The notes below the pieces were generated by a model. The model saw nothing but the letters and a program-made list of their open reading frames with translations, had not been told where the DNA came from and did no database searches. Of a DNA stretch of 64,000 bases, positions 35,959-46,176 are shown one piece after another. Every line of letters begins with the position of its first letter. The stretch's first letter is position 1. Made by a program: the position numbers and the translations under genes. Source of the DNA: Alkalitalea saponilacus (GTDB taxonomy: Bacteria; Bacteroidota; Bacteroidia; Bacteroidales; Marinilabiliaceae); the NCBI RefSeq assembly GCF_900168165.1, contig NZ_FUYV01000010.1:90328-154327 (forward strand). Reading direction: 5' to 3'.

Positions 35959-36372
35959 TCACAGCTCAGCCCAGATTCTGGCCATGGAATATCCGGGTGC
36001 ATCCATTTTTAGATTCAAAAAGTATCCAAACGGTGTTTGAGCCACTATAAAGCCTCCGTTTTCAAGACGCTTTTGAGCGGCATCAAATAACTGTTTCGAA
36101 AACTCTATGGATGCCTTTGATGATGACAGGTGAGCAAAAGAATGAAGTACAATATTATGGGTGGCATTTTTACGTGCCACCCATTTCAGATGATTGGTTA
36201 ATTTCTTTTCCCGACTTTTTAAATCCAGCTTTTCATCCTCCTCTTCAACCTGAATAAAAGCCGTGATGCATTTGCTGTAGTGAGCCGGTGGCTCACTATC
36301 AGATGCCGATTCATGATTCTTTTCTCCCGGTGTATAACTAAATTCATTGGTATAAAATGACAGAACCTTCAT
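35959..36372 (-). CDS. free-standing threonyl-tRNA synthetase editing domain (archaeal type)
   Basis: A 137-residue protein that consists only of the editing domain found at the N-terminus of archaeal ThrRS (DTD-like fold). Motifs are MKVLSFYTNEFSY, IVLHSFAHLSSSKAS, and the C-terminal TPFGYFLNLKMDAPGYSMAR. In archaea this domain removes Ser from Ser-tRNA-Thr. No ThrRS gene is adjacent. It acts in trans or on another mischarged or D-aminoacyl-tRNA. The bacterial occurrence outside ThrRS is notable. Confidence 0.82.
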   Translation of the reverse strand: MKVLSFYTNEFSYTPGEKNHESASDSEPPAHYSKCITAFIQVEEEDEKLDLKSREKKLTNHLKWVARKNATHNIVLHSFAHLSSSKASIEFSKQLFDAAQKRLENGGFIVAQTPFGYFLNLKMDAPGYSMARIWAEL

Positions 36373-36385
36373 ATCAGCAAATGGT

Positions 36386-36859
36386 TCAATTAATTACGGG
36401 TGAAATAATCTCTTCCATGTCAGCCTGGATTAAACGAAAGGCAGGCTGACTAATGGTGTGTTCCAATTGTGAGAAGTGTGCATAATCTTTCCATGAGACA
36501 TAGGTCTTACCATCTTCTTTTTGGTAAACAGCTACCCTGCATGGCAAAACAGCCAAATTGAATTTTGTGCGGTCTGTTTGTAGCAATTCTGCGGCATGAC
36601 CTGCATTGCATAATTCAATGATTTTGGCTGGTAAAATGGCAACTCCTGCGTTTTGCAGGTTCATCTGCATATTGTGAACAATAGGAACTGTCCAGCCTGC
36701 ATCCAATGCATTTTGTCTAATTACTTCTACTGTTTCATCAAATCCATACAAGCTCTCTCTTTCTGATATTACGGCAGTATCCGTTTCAGCTCTGCATGCC
36801 GAAAAGAGGATGACTGTTAATAGTAATAATCCTGACCAATTAAATCTGTTCATTTTCAT
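36386..36859 (-). CDS. DUF302 lipoprotein
   Basis: A 157-residue lipoprotein (lipobox VILFSAC at about residue 22). The mature part is a DUF302 domain: TVEVIRQNALDAGW, NMQMNLQNAGVAILPAKIIELC, FNLAVLPCRVAVYQKEDGKTYVSW. Two Cys in the domain could bind metal or a cofactor. It lies 13 bp upstream of the ThrRS-editing-domain gene, so the two are probably co-transcribed. Role unknown. Confidence 0.82.
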   Translation of the reverse strand: MKMNRFNWSGLLLLTVILFSACRAETDTAVISERESLYGFDETVEVIRQNALDAGWTVPIVHNMQMNLQNAGVAILPAKIIELCNAGHAAELLQTDRTKFNLAVLPCRVAVYQKEDGKTYVSWKDYAHFSQLEHTISQPAFRLIQADMEEIISPVIN

Positions 36860-36966
36860 AATATGTTATTTTAATTGTTTCTTTTCCTGGTTCTAAAGAA
36901 AAAGAACCATCTTAAACTATTAAACACAAATTACAAAAATTAGTTTACATTTTCCAGTGCTCCGTA

Positions 36967-39036
36967 TTACTTCAGCCACTCATTTAACCAGCCGGCAAAC
37001 TCTCTTTGCCACAGAATACCATTTTGTGGTGACAACACCCAGTGATTCTCTTCAGGGAAAAAGAGAAAACGGGCTGGCAAATCAAGTGCTCTGGCTGCAT
37101 TGAAAGCTCCCATTCCTTGTGAATAGGGAACCCTGAAATCTTTTGCTCCGTGTATTACCAGCATTGGTGTATCCCAGTTTTCTACAAAAAGGTGTGGGGA
37201 GTAGTCGTATCTATTATCTGGCTGTTCCCAGTAGGGGCCGTCTAAGTCCCAATCTACAAAGAACATTTCTTCGGTATTGGTGTACATCATATCCAGGTTA
37301 AATACACCACAATGCGAAATGAATGCACTAAATCGGCCATCGTGGTTTCCTGCCAGCCAAAACACCGAGTAACCACCGTAGCTTGCACCAACTGCACCTA
37401 AACGGTTTTCGTCAACATAAGGCTCTTCGGCCAACGCATCAATTGCGCTCAGGTAGTCAAGAAGATTCTGACCTCCCCAGTCGCCGCTGATCTGTTCGTT
37501 CCACTCTGTTCCATGACCCGGCATTCCTCGTCGGTTGGGCGCAACAACAATGTAATCATTGGCTGCCATCATCTGGAAGTTCCAACGATAACTCCAAAAC
37601 TGACTCAGTGCTCCCTGTGGCCCTCCCTGACAATACAATATGGCAGGATATTTTTTCTCAGGATCAAAATTCGGAGGATATATCACCCAAACCAACATCT
37701 CTTTATTATCGGTTGTTGTTACCCATCTTTCTTCAACGGTTCCCATGGTCACTTGATCCATGATGTGGGTGTTGATGTTGGTTAAATTGCTGGTGGTTCC
37801 ATCCCTTAAATCAATTTTGAAGAGATCGGCCGGGCTGCTCATACTTTCCCGACTGGCAATCAGTTGTTCTCCAACTTGCTGAACCCCTCTGAAGTTGTGC
37901 TGGCCTTCGGTTATTTGATGGATTCCTCCGTCTGCTAAATCCATCAGGTATATCTGTTCAGTACCGCCAATGCTTGAAACGAACCAGACAAATTCGCCTG
38001 TTTCATCCCATACCGGTCCTGACACATTATGGTCAAAACCAATGGAGAAATCAGCAACCTCCCCGGTTTCCATATCCATCACCATCAGACGATTTTTATC
38101 AGATTCATAACCATCCCTCTCCATGCTTTCCCAGAGCATTAAACGGCCATCTGATGAGAATTTTGGATTTTTATCATATCCTGGCATTCCTTCAGTCAGG
38201 TTTGTGGTGGTCTCGTTATTTAAATCATACAAGTAAATGTCCGAATTGGTTGAAAAAGCGTAGTCACGACCAGCAAGTTTTTTGCATGTGTAAGCCAGTT
38301 TTGTGCCACATGGAGTCCAGGCGATTTGTTCCATTCCTCCAAAAGGCTTCATAGGAGAATCAAAACGTTCACCTTGCATGATGTCTTTACCGTTGCGAAC
38401 CATTTGCCCTGATTTGTATGGTGCAATAAAAATATGTCGATAATGCTGGTCATGCCAGGTGTCCCAATGGCGATACATCAAATCATCATCAACGCGTGCA
38501 TTGGCATGGGGTAAATCAGGATGCCGGTCATTAATTGATTCATCAAGTTTTACCCTTCTTATATATGCGATGTGACTCATATCTGGAGAAAACAGATAGC
38601 CTGAGATGCCTCCATCCACATCAGAAACTTGTTGTCGGCCGGAACCATCGGCATTGATTTCCCATAGTTGCGATGAGCCGGATTCATTACTTATATAATT
38701 GATTTTTTCTCCATCCGGCCGCCAGTTTACCTGCGACTCGATTGTTGAGGTGTTGGTAATTCTTGTGGGTTCTCCACCATTCACCGGTATGGTGTATATG
38801 TCAGAATAAAAACGATTCTCCTCAATATGAGGATAGGTGATTGTGTAAGTAATGGTGTTTTGATCCGGAGCGACTGAAATATTGCCCAGTCGGCCAAACG
38901 ACCATAGTGCTTCCGGGGTCATCCGATCGCCGGAAAGTTCAAAATGGAGCGTGTCGTAAGATTTCTCATGAGCTTCCTGGCGACAGGAGGAGAAACAAAA
39001 TATGATGGCAAGGGTCAGTAGAACTAGTTTTTTCAT
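36967..39036 (-). CDS. S9-family prolyl oligopeptidase-like peptidase
   Basis: A 689-residue lipoprotein (lipobox IIFCFSSC). Residues about 40-430 form a PD40/beta-propeller domain. The alpha/beta-hydrolase domain carries the nucleophile Ser in GASYGGYSVFWL, the Asp in HGAKDFRVPYSQG and the His in PEENHWVL, complete for an S9 enzyme. It is likely an envelope oligopeptidase of the DPP/acylaminoacyl type, removing short peptides. Confidence 0.92.
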   Translation of the reverse strand: MKKLVLLTLAIIFCFSSCRQEAHEKSYDTLHFELSGDRMTPEALWSFGRLGNISVAPDQNTITYTITYPHIEENRFYSDIYTIPVNGGEPTRITNTSTIESQVNWRPDGEKINYISNESGSSQLWEINADGSGRQQVSDVDGGISGYLFSPDMSHIAYIRRVKLDESINDRHPDLPHANARVDDDLMYRHWDTWHDQHYRHIFIAPYKSGQMVRNGKDIMQGERFDSPMKPFGGMEQIAWTPCGTKLAYTCKKLAGRDYAFSTNSDIYLYDLNNETTTNLTEGMPGYDKNPKFSSDGRLMLWESMERDGYESDKNRLMVMDMETGEVADFSIGFDHNVSGPVWDETGEFVWFVSSIGGTEQIYLMDLADGGIHQITEGQHNFRGVQQVGEQLIASRESMSSPADLFKIDLRDGTTSNLTNINTHIMDQVTMGTVEERWVTTTDNKEMLVWVIYPPNFDPEKKYPAILYCQGGPQGALSQFWSYRWNFQMMAANDYIVVAPNRRGMPGHGTEWNEQISGDWGGQNLLDYLSAIDALAEEPYVDENRLGAVGASYGGYSVFWLAGNHDGRFSAFISHCGVFNLDMMYTNTEEMFFVDWDLDGPYWEQPDNRYDYSPHLFVENWDTPMLVIHGAKDFRVPYSQGMGAFNAARALDLPARFLFFPEENHWVLSPQNGILWQREFAGWLNEWLK

Positions 39037-39449
39037 CGATTTGTTTTTAAAGTATTATTTATCGGTTTTTTGATTGAATTCAAGTATTTTGTTTTACTCT
39101 GTTTTTATCTATTTGCTAAAGTATATACTTAAAATTTATTTGGCAAATGACTGATTATTTGCAGAACGCCTTAACCTATTGTCTTAGCATGCCTTTGTAA
39201 GCTTAAAATCTATCACGACATATCTTAATTAATTTGATTTCAATAGTTTTTGTTTATGCTGTATTTGATAATTTTATGACTTATACTTGAAAATCATGGT
39301 AAATTATCAGTAATTTCTGTGGGGCGTGTAAAGAGGAGCATAATAAAATTTAAATGAGTTCGTGAATTTTAGTCTGATTTGTTTAAATTGAGACAAGTGT
39401 ATTTTTTATTAATTCAATTTTAGTAATATCATCAGATAAAGTTTGAAAG
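39037..39449. other. AT-rich intergenic region
   Basis: No gene or strong structure is visible between the S9 peptidase gene and the katG remnant; it would contain the old katG promoter. Confidence 0.5.
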
Positions 39450-40766
<1,317 letters not shown>

Positions 40767-41217
40767 AAATTCCAGATTTATATAAAGAAAGAGAGGCGAT
40801 GCATGAATTTGCATCGCCTTTTTTTGACTTTTTACTTCTACTGTGGCACATTCGCAAATGATTTTAATGTTACTTAGGATGCCTATAAAAACACATGGGC
40901 TTACCTTTCTGCGTTGTTAAATAACTTTTTAGTTTTTTTAAACTATGGTAATTAGATAGATGTTTTTCCCATTTGTACTATCGGCTAGTGTTTTTTCATC
41001 GGGGAAGGCAATTTTTGTATAGGTTTAATTAATCATAATTATTTTCTTGTGATTCGTGATATTTTGTTTTACATTTAGGATACTATACATAGAAGGGGGC
41101 TGTCAATTATATCTTAATTGGCAACTCAACACATTTTTATACTGCGTAATTTGACGCAGGTTTTTCCTTCCCGGAGTTTTAGGCTTCATCTTATTCGTTT
41201 ACCTCAAAACAGGCTTT
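40767..41217. other. intergenic region with terminator and hairpin
   Basis: After the terminator at 40794-40826 the region is AT-rich. A small hairpin CTGCGT/ACGCAG followed by a T-run (41142-41165) sits about 55 bp before the next ATG and could be an attenuator. No gene is seen. Confidence 0.5.
40794..40826 (+). terminator. rho-independent terminator of the katG remnant
   Basis: The stem AGGCGATGCA / TGCATCGCCT with a 6-nt loop is followed by a T-run. It remains intact although the gene is dead. Confidence 0.88.
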
Positions 41218-43638
41218 ATGAATCGTTACGCCATTTTTACTGCAATAGCAGTATTCCTGTCATTTTCCGCATCCTCTTTTTTTCAATCCTATTGCGGAAA
41301 CCTTAGTGTTAATGTGAGCGATCATTATACAGAAACTCCTCTGGAGGCTGTAAGGTTGACTCTCTGGAAAGATAACGTTCCAATTGATGTTTCTTATACC
41401 GATGCTGAAGGTTCTGGAATATTGAATTATACAGCATCCGGATTAGAAACAGTGCGAGACCATCACAAGTCATTTCTTGTTTCAAGCTATTATCCCATTC
41501 CGTTTGACCGCATGGTGAAAATTGATCTGGATGTATTTGAAGAACAATCGGTTTTAGCCGCGGTATATGACATTTCAGGACGTGTTTTAACAAAAATAAG
41601 ATTTCAAGTCTCTCCGGGACGCAGAGCCTTAAATCTTATTATGGACAATTTGCCTCCCGGCGTATATGTTTTGGAATTATCAGGACTTCATCGGGAAGTT
41701 ATTCGATTGTTAAAAGTGGGTTCCGGATCGGGATCCGGACTCATAGATCTTCAACTTTCGGATGGATGGATGGGAAATGAAATACAACAACTTAAATCTG
41801 ACGCTCCATGGTTTAAAATTACAGCAGAGTTGGATCCTTATGATATGATAGATTTACATCTGAATGTTGATTTTCCGGCACATTTGGAAATTAAAATGGT
41901 TCGAAATAATTTAGTTGAGTTTATTACAGTTGTAAATCAAGATGTTGTCAATAAAACCATTAACCTTCAAAAGAATGCTTTCAATTTATCTTTAACAACA
42001 CCTGATATTGCTTTTTTGAAATCAGGATCTTACACTGTTGCTGCACCACGAGATGAAACCAGTTCCATATATAAATCAATAGATGTTTGGAAGGATACTA
42101 CATTCATTTTTGAAGTAGATTACTCCTTGGACATACCTGATCCGGTCAACGTTTCGGTTAATATAAACGATGAGCTTGTCGTGAGTCAGGATGTGGATAA
42201 AAGTACCGGAATTTCATTGTTTAATACCGATGTGTATGGGAATGAATATGAATTGATTATTCCCCCAGGAGCTTTGTTCGAGACAACTGAGATTTCATTG
42301 CGCACTATTAATTCGATTGATGGGTTCCCATTTTCCGGTGGTTTGGTGGGTGGAGTGGATATTCTACCTGATGGTTTGCAGCTCTTTAAGCCAGCAACTT
42401 TGGTTATAAGGCTCAACGATCCTAATATTATAGAAAATATGCGTGGGAATGATGCAGAATATTTGTTGACGGCTTTCGCTTATCAGGGCAATGGAAAGGA
42501 TTTTCATATGTACCCTTATTTTATTGAAAATGGAGAGATACATCTACACATCTTTCACTTTAGTGGCTATGGAACTGGTGGAGCTACTCAGGCTGATCAG
42601 GCTGATCAAAAAAGCAAACCACCCGGAAGTGAGGAATCCCGTGCTCAGGAGGAAATTGCTGATATTTTGAACGAGGAAGCCAGAAATCCAGATATGACCG
42701 AAGAGGAATATCAGGAAAATCAAAATAAAATTGCCGAAATATTGCGCAGGTGGCTTCTGAATGAGGTCATGCCTTTGGTTACTGAGGCCGAAACCAATGA
42801 AGATTTGATGTATTGTGCAGTGATGGAGTTTTACAGTTGGGAAATGACCGCTCAATTATATGAAGTTTTGGATCGGTTCATGACTGAGCGCAGCCAGTTA
42901 ATGGAATCTATTGAAAGAGGATTTGTTAATGCATTGAATCGGATTTTTGAGAAAGGAGTTCGTGAAAAGGATCCTACTCAGATGGGGCGATACCATCTGA
43001 TGTTATGGATGACAATGATGTGGGATCCGGGATTTGAAATCTCTCCATGGTGGGATAAATACCTGAAACTACACCGTTTTGAACTGGAGTTTGAGTCTGT
43101 AATAGGAGAATCTGAGGGAGGTTGGGAAATAAGTGTAAAGACTGAGAGAATCGTTGTTGAACTTGATGATGAACAGTCCATTTTTCTTGGGAAAGGACCT
43201 ATACATCACGTTTCGGGAAAAATGGAATGCGCAATTAGCTTTGAAGGACAAAGTAGTATTTTAGAGATATTCTATGGACTCATTGATACTCCTCCTGTAG
43301 AAATATCGTGCAATGGAAGGTCTTTCTCCTCCAAAGGAAAGCATCCAAAAGCGAAATACGATGTTGTTTTTTATTTAGATCCTGGTGGGACTTTAACAGA
43401 ACGGTTTGTAATTCAGTGCGACCCTGATGATCCAATATTTCCGGTAGGTCCTGCCCCAATATGGTTTGGTTCTTTTGGTTATATTCATGAAGATTTATTG
43501 ACTCCTGAACTTGGATTCATCATAACGAATTGGGAAATGATTTTTGGAGAGCTTTATGCCCGGAGAATTTATACAAGTTCAGATCATTATTTGAATGAAA
43601 CATCCATATTTACGCTTTGGTATGCACCAAAACCGTGA
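41218..43638 (+). CDS. large secreted protein with an internal T9SS-sorting-like domain
   Basis: An 806-residue protein with a signal peptide (cleavage near residue 25). Residues about 28-75 look like a beta-sandwich repeat. Residues 90-167 match a T9SS type A sorting/FlgD-Ig-type domain (YYPIPFDRMVKIDL, VYDISGRVLTKI, LPPGVYVLEL), but it is near the N-terminus instead of at the end. A ZU5-like stretch follows at about 345-410 (YELIIPPGALFETTEISL). The second half (about 460-600) is helical and acidic. The C-terminus is beta-rich. No overall family is recognised. It opens the accessory secreted block. Confidence 0.7.
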   Translation: MNRYAIFTAIAVFLSFSASSFFQSYCGNLSVNVSDHYTETPLEAVRLTLWKDNVPIDVSYTDAEGSGILNYTASGLETVRDHHKSFLVSSYYPIPFDRMVKIDLDVFEEQSVLAAVYDISGRVLTKIRFQVSPGRRALNLIMDNLPPGVYVLELSGLHREVIRLLKVGSGSGSGLIDLQLSDGWMGNEIQQLKSDAPWFKITAELDPYDMIDLHLNVDFPAHLEIKMVRNNLVEFITVVNQDVVNKTINLQKNAFNLSLTTPDIAFLKSGSYTVAAPRDETSSIYKSIDVWKDTTFIFEVDYSLDIPDPVNVSVNINDELVVSQDVDKSTGISLFNTDVYGNEYELIIPPGALFETTEISLRTINSIDGFPFSGGLVGGVDILPDGLQLFKPATLVIRLNDPNIIENMRGNDAEYLLTAFAYQGNGKDFHMYPYFIENGEIHLHIFHFSGYGTGGATQADQADQKSKPPGSEESRAQEEIADILNEEARNPDMTEEEYQENQNKIAEILRRWLLNEVMPLVTEAETNEDLMYCAVMEFYSWEMTAQLYEVLDRFMTERSQLMESIERGFVNALNRIFEKGVREKDPTQMGRYHLMLWMTMMWDPGFEISPWWDKYLKLHRFELEFESVIGESEGGWEISVKTERIVVELDDEQSIFLGKGPIHHVSGKMECAISFEGQSSILEIFYGLIDTPPVEISCNGRSFSSKGKHPKAKYDVVFYLDPGGTLTERFVIQCDPDDPIFPVGPAPIWFGSFGYIHEDLLTPELGFIITNWEMIFGELYARRIYTSSDHYLNETSIFTLWYAPKP

Positions 43639-43776
43639 TTTGAAACCTGGTAGTTTCCTTTTTGCAACTATTTTTTTTTAAAGATTTCAAGCGTAAATAA
43701 TTAGTTTAATTTATTGGCCAAAATGCCTTCCGATATATCGGAACAAGTTGCTCCGATTCATCGGGGGAACTGGATT

Positions 43777-43799
43777 GAGTCCCGATGAAATCGGGACTC
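43777..43799. repeat. perfect hairpin of the CCGAT/ATCGG type
   Basis: A 10-bp stem with loop GAA. Nearby smaller versions (43728-43743, and CCGATTCATCGG around 43753) share the core CCGAT...ATCGG. Confidence 0.6.
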
Positions 43800-43829
43800 G
43801 ATTTCTTGTTGTGAGTTTATAATACAGCG

Positions 43830-44036
43830 TCATTCATAGCTGAAACGGGCATTTCGTTGTTGGGCGAGCCAATAATAAAATGGATCGCTTCCCGATAAAT
43901 GGTAACTAAAATTATTTAAACACGTTCTAATATCTTTTATTCTTCTGGCAACAATTTTTTCTTCCTCATTCAAGAACTTAATTACCGCATGTCCTTTGTT
44001 TTTCCCTAAACCATCAATATTATCCTTAAACCTGTT
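43830..44036 (-). pseudogene. decayed coding fragment, origin unknown
   Basis: On the minus strand, 68 codons are open from just after a TAA to a TGA at 43830-43832. No ATG or GTG is in frame. The peptide composition is protein-like: KNKGHAVIKFLNEEEKI, VARRIKDIRTCLNNFSYH, SDPFYYWLAQQRNARFSYE. It may be the C-terminal remnant of a mobile-element or helical protein, but no family is recognised. Confidence 0.35.
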
Positions 44037-44286
44037 TTAGCCCAGATACCGAAAGGGCAAAAGCAATCCGCCACATACAAAAGGTATAACCTTACTTATA
44101 ACTAAAACTTTGAGGTGATATCTTTCGTATATTATTTTAGATTAATTAAGAATAATTGATAAGTGAAACATGTTATTGTGTTGATTATCTTGGTATTGAA
44201 TTTGTTTTGGAGTCCTATAAAACAATAACCTCTGTGAGGTTCAACCCTAAAATAGTATCTTTATTGTTGTTGATTAACCAAATTGT

Positions 44287-45492
44287 ATGAAACCAAAAGC
44301 ATTGCAGCTCTTTTTAGTACTGTTTACTATCTTGTTTTTATTGTTATCCTGCAGTAAATCTAAAGATAACGTAATCCCTGATGATGATAACGGTAGTATC
44401 ATTGATGATGATGACATACCAAATCATGACAGTTATCTTGTTATAACAATCTACGGCAGTGCTAACTATGAGTCCTCCGAAATGACGATGGAGCACCAAA
44501 AGGACGCCAGTCTTATCATTGTTGAATCTGACAAGGACTGGACTGCGACAACCGAATCCGAATGGATCACCTTGGCTGATTACTCAGGGGATGCAGGTGC
44601 TAAAGGTATTTTAGTTGGAGCATCAAAAAATGAGTTGACTCCCCGAAGCTCCTCGATTACCATAAAGTCTGGAAGTAATCAACACACTATCCACGTTTAT
44701 CAGCGCGGCGCTCCAGTTATCGTTTTTTCAGCAGGAGATGTTGAATTTAGAATGATCCTGGTCGAGGGAGGTGATTTTATGATGGGCGATTCTGATTTAA
44801 CTGAAAGTCGGTGGGCACACAGGGTAACGGTCAACAGTTTTTACATGTGCGAAACAGAAGTCACCAACGCTCTGTGGAATCAGATCATGGGTGAGTTGCC
44901 TTACGATCATCTTGAAGGTTATGAGGATCATGACGAGTACAACAAACTCGACCATCCTGTCAGTGCTGTTTCGTGGAATGAAATCAATGATGAGTTTTTA
45001 CCCGCCATTAGTAGCTTAACCGGTTTTGAAATGCGATTACCCACTGAAGCTGAATGGGAATATGCTGCCATGGGTGGTAAGTATAGCCAAGGCTATGTTT
45101 ATTCCGGGAGTAACACTCTTAATGAAGTTGCCTGGCACACCTACAACAGTTTAAACTCCAAGCAGCCGGTAGCCCGGCTTAGTCCCAACGAACTCGGATT
45201 ATATGATATGAGCGGAAATGTGAGCGAGTGGTGCAGCGACTGGTACAAATCGGGGTACGACAGCAATGAAAATGAAAACCCGGTTGGTCCTGAAACCGGC
45301 ACTGAAAAGGTGATAAGAGGAGGCGATTATTCACAAATGGTTATGTTTGGCAAAGGTGCTTTTTATGTTAAAGCCCGCAGTTCTGTTGTGCCCGACTGCT
45401 ACAGTGGCTGTTGGGGCGACACCGGGCATCCGGATGAACCTATCTGCTTCCGATGTCAGCGTGTAGGATTTCGCTTTGTGATGACGTTCTGA
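44287..45492 (+). CDS. BACON-domain and SUMF1/FGE-fold lipoprotein
   Basis: A 401-residue lipoprotein (lipobox LLLSC at about residue 22) followed by an Asp-rich linker as in surface-exported Bacteroidota lipoproteins. Residues about 52-145 are a BACON domain (KDWTATTESEWITL, ITIKSGSNQHTIHVYQRG). Residues about 150-400 form a formylglycine-generating-enzyme fold (MILVEGGDFMMGD, HPVSAVSWNEI, RLPTEAEWEYAAMGG, GLYDMSGNVSEWCSDW, RVGFRF). The usual catalytic Cys pair of true FGE is missing after VIRGGDYSQ; instead a four-Cys cluster (C-x3-C-x11-C-x2-C) lies near the C-terminus. It is likely a binding or structural protein. Confidence 0.87.
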   Translation: MKPKALQLFLVLFTILFLLLSCSKSKDNVIPDDDNGSIIDDDDIPNHDSYLVITIYGSANYESSEMTMEHQKDASLIIVESDKDWTATTESEWITLADYSGDAGAKGILVGASKNELTPRSSSITIKSGSNQHTIHVYQRGAPVIVFSAGDVEFRMILVEGGDFMMGDSDLTESRWAHRVTVNSFYMCETEVTNALWNQIMGELPYDHLEGYEDHDEYNKLDHPVSAVSWNEINDEFLPAISSLTGFEMRLPTEAEWEYAAMGGKYSQGYVYSGSNTLNEVAWHTYNSLNSKQPVARLSPNELGLYDMSGNVSEWCSDWYKSGYDSNENENPVGPETGTEKVIRGGDYSQMVMFGKGAFYVKARSSVVPDCYSGCWGDTGHPDEPICFRCQRVGFRFVMTF

Positions 45493-45506
45493 TAAAACTC
45501 CATGAT

Positions 45507-46112
45507 ATGATTCGAACAATACTCTCTTCTATAATAATGATGGTGATATCTTCATCACTACTTTGTCAAACGGTGGTGCGTTTAACCAAACCACAACAGG
45601 CCGAAGAGCCTGTTGCTGCATTTACTCTGTTTGATGAATCTCTTCCGGCTGGTATTCCCTCTGCCATTGGAACAATAGGATACGAAATCTTTGGTGGTGA
45701 CCTCCCATATACCTACCAATGGCTTAAAGATGAAACGGTCATTGCAGAGGGAGAAGTGGCTGTGATTGTTCCCTCTATGGATCATGATTATGCTCTCAGG
45801 GTATCCGACCGGAACAATTGCACAGTGATTATTCCAATAAATATTTCGCCAACAATGCCAGGCGAGAAAAGTAGCTCAGAGAATGATTTGAACTTCTGGC
45901 ATGAGCTTACCAGAAATCACTTGCGTCTGAGCGGAGATCTATCATCTGACAATCCTGTCGAAATTCGCATATATGATATCAACGGGCGATTAATGCTGGA
46001 GTATTTCGTCTATAAAGAGACTTCCATCCCGGTAAGTTTGTTGCCCGGAGTGTACTTGATATACACCCGGTCAGGAGATTTGAATAAGGTGCAAAAAGCC
46101 ATTGTTCAATAG
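45507..46112 (+). CDS. secreted protein with C-terminal T9SS type A sorting domain
   Basis: A 201-residue protein starting MIRTILSSIIMMVISSS at 45507; earlier in-frame ATGs would spoil the signal peptide. The N-terminal domain (about 30-110) is Ig-like or PKD-like (YEIFGGDLPYTYQWLKD, YALRVSDRNNC). The C-terminus (about 125-201) is a type A sorting domain (VEIRIYDINGRLMLEY, LLPGVYLIYTRSG, VQKAIVQ), so it should be exported by T9SS and anchored or released. It begins 14 bp after the SUMF1 gene and is followed 64 bp later by the giant protease gene. Confidence 0.85.
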   Translation: MIRTILSSIIMMVISSSLLCQTVVRLTKPQQAEEPVAAFTLFDESLPAGIPSAIGTIGYEIFGGDLPYTYQWLKDETVIAEGEVAVIVPSMDHDYALRVSDRNNCTVIIPINISPTMPGEKSSSENDLNFWHELTRNHLRLSGDLSSDNPVEIRIYDINGRLMLEYFVYKETSIPVSLLPGVYLIYTRSGDLNKVQKAIVQ

Positions 46113-46176
46113 CAAATGTTATTCCTGTTAGGGGGAATAATCAACGAAAAAGAAAGATCAGACCAAAAGCAAAATC

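Larger units (their letters stand above)
43639..44286. other. intergenic region with hairpins and a decayed coding stretch
   Basis: This 648-bp gap contains the palindrome TTCCGATATATCGGAA at 43728-43743 and the perfect stem GAGTCCCGAT / ATCGGGACTC at 43777-43799. On the minus strand at 43830-44036 a 68-codon open stretch without a start codon looks like a protein fragment (see that entry). No intact gene is seen. Confidence 0.55.

Noticed and set aside
44287..45492. Sulfatase-maturing formylglycine-generating enzyme
   Set aside because: The catalytic Cys residues are missing and no sulfatase gene is nearby.
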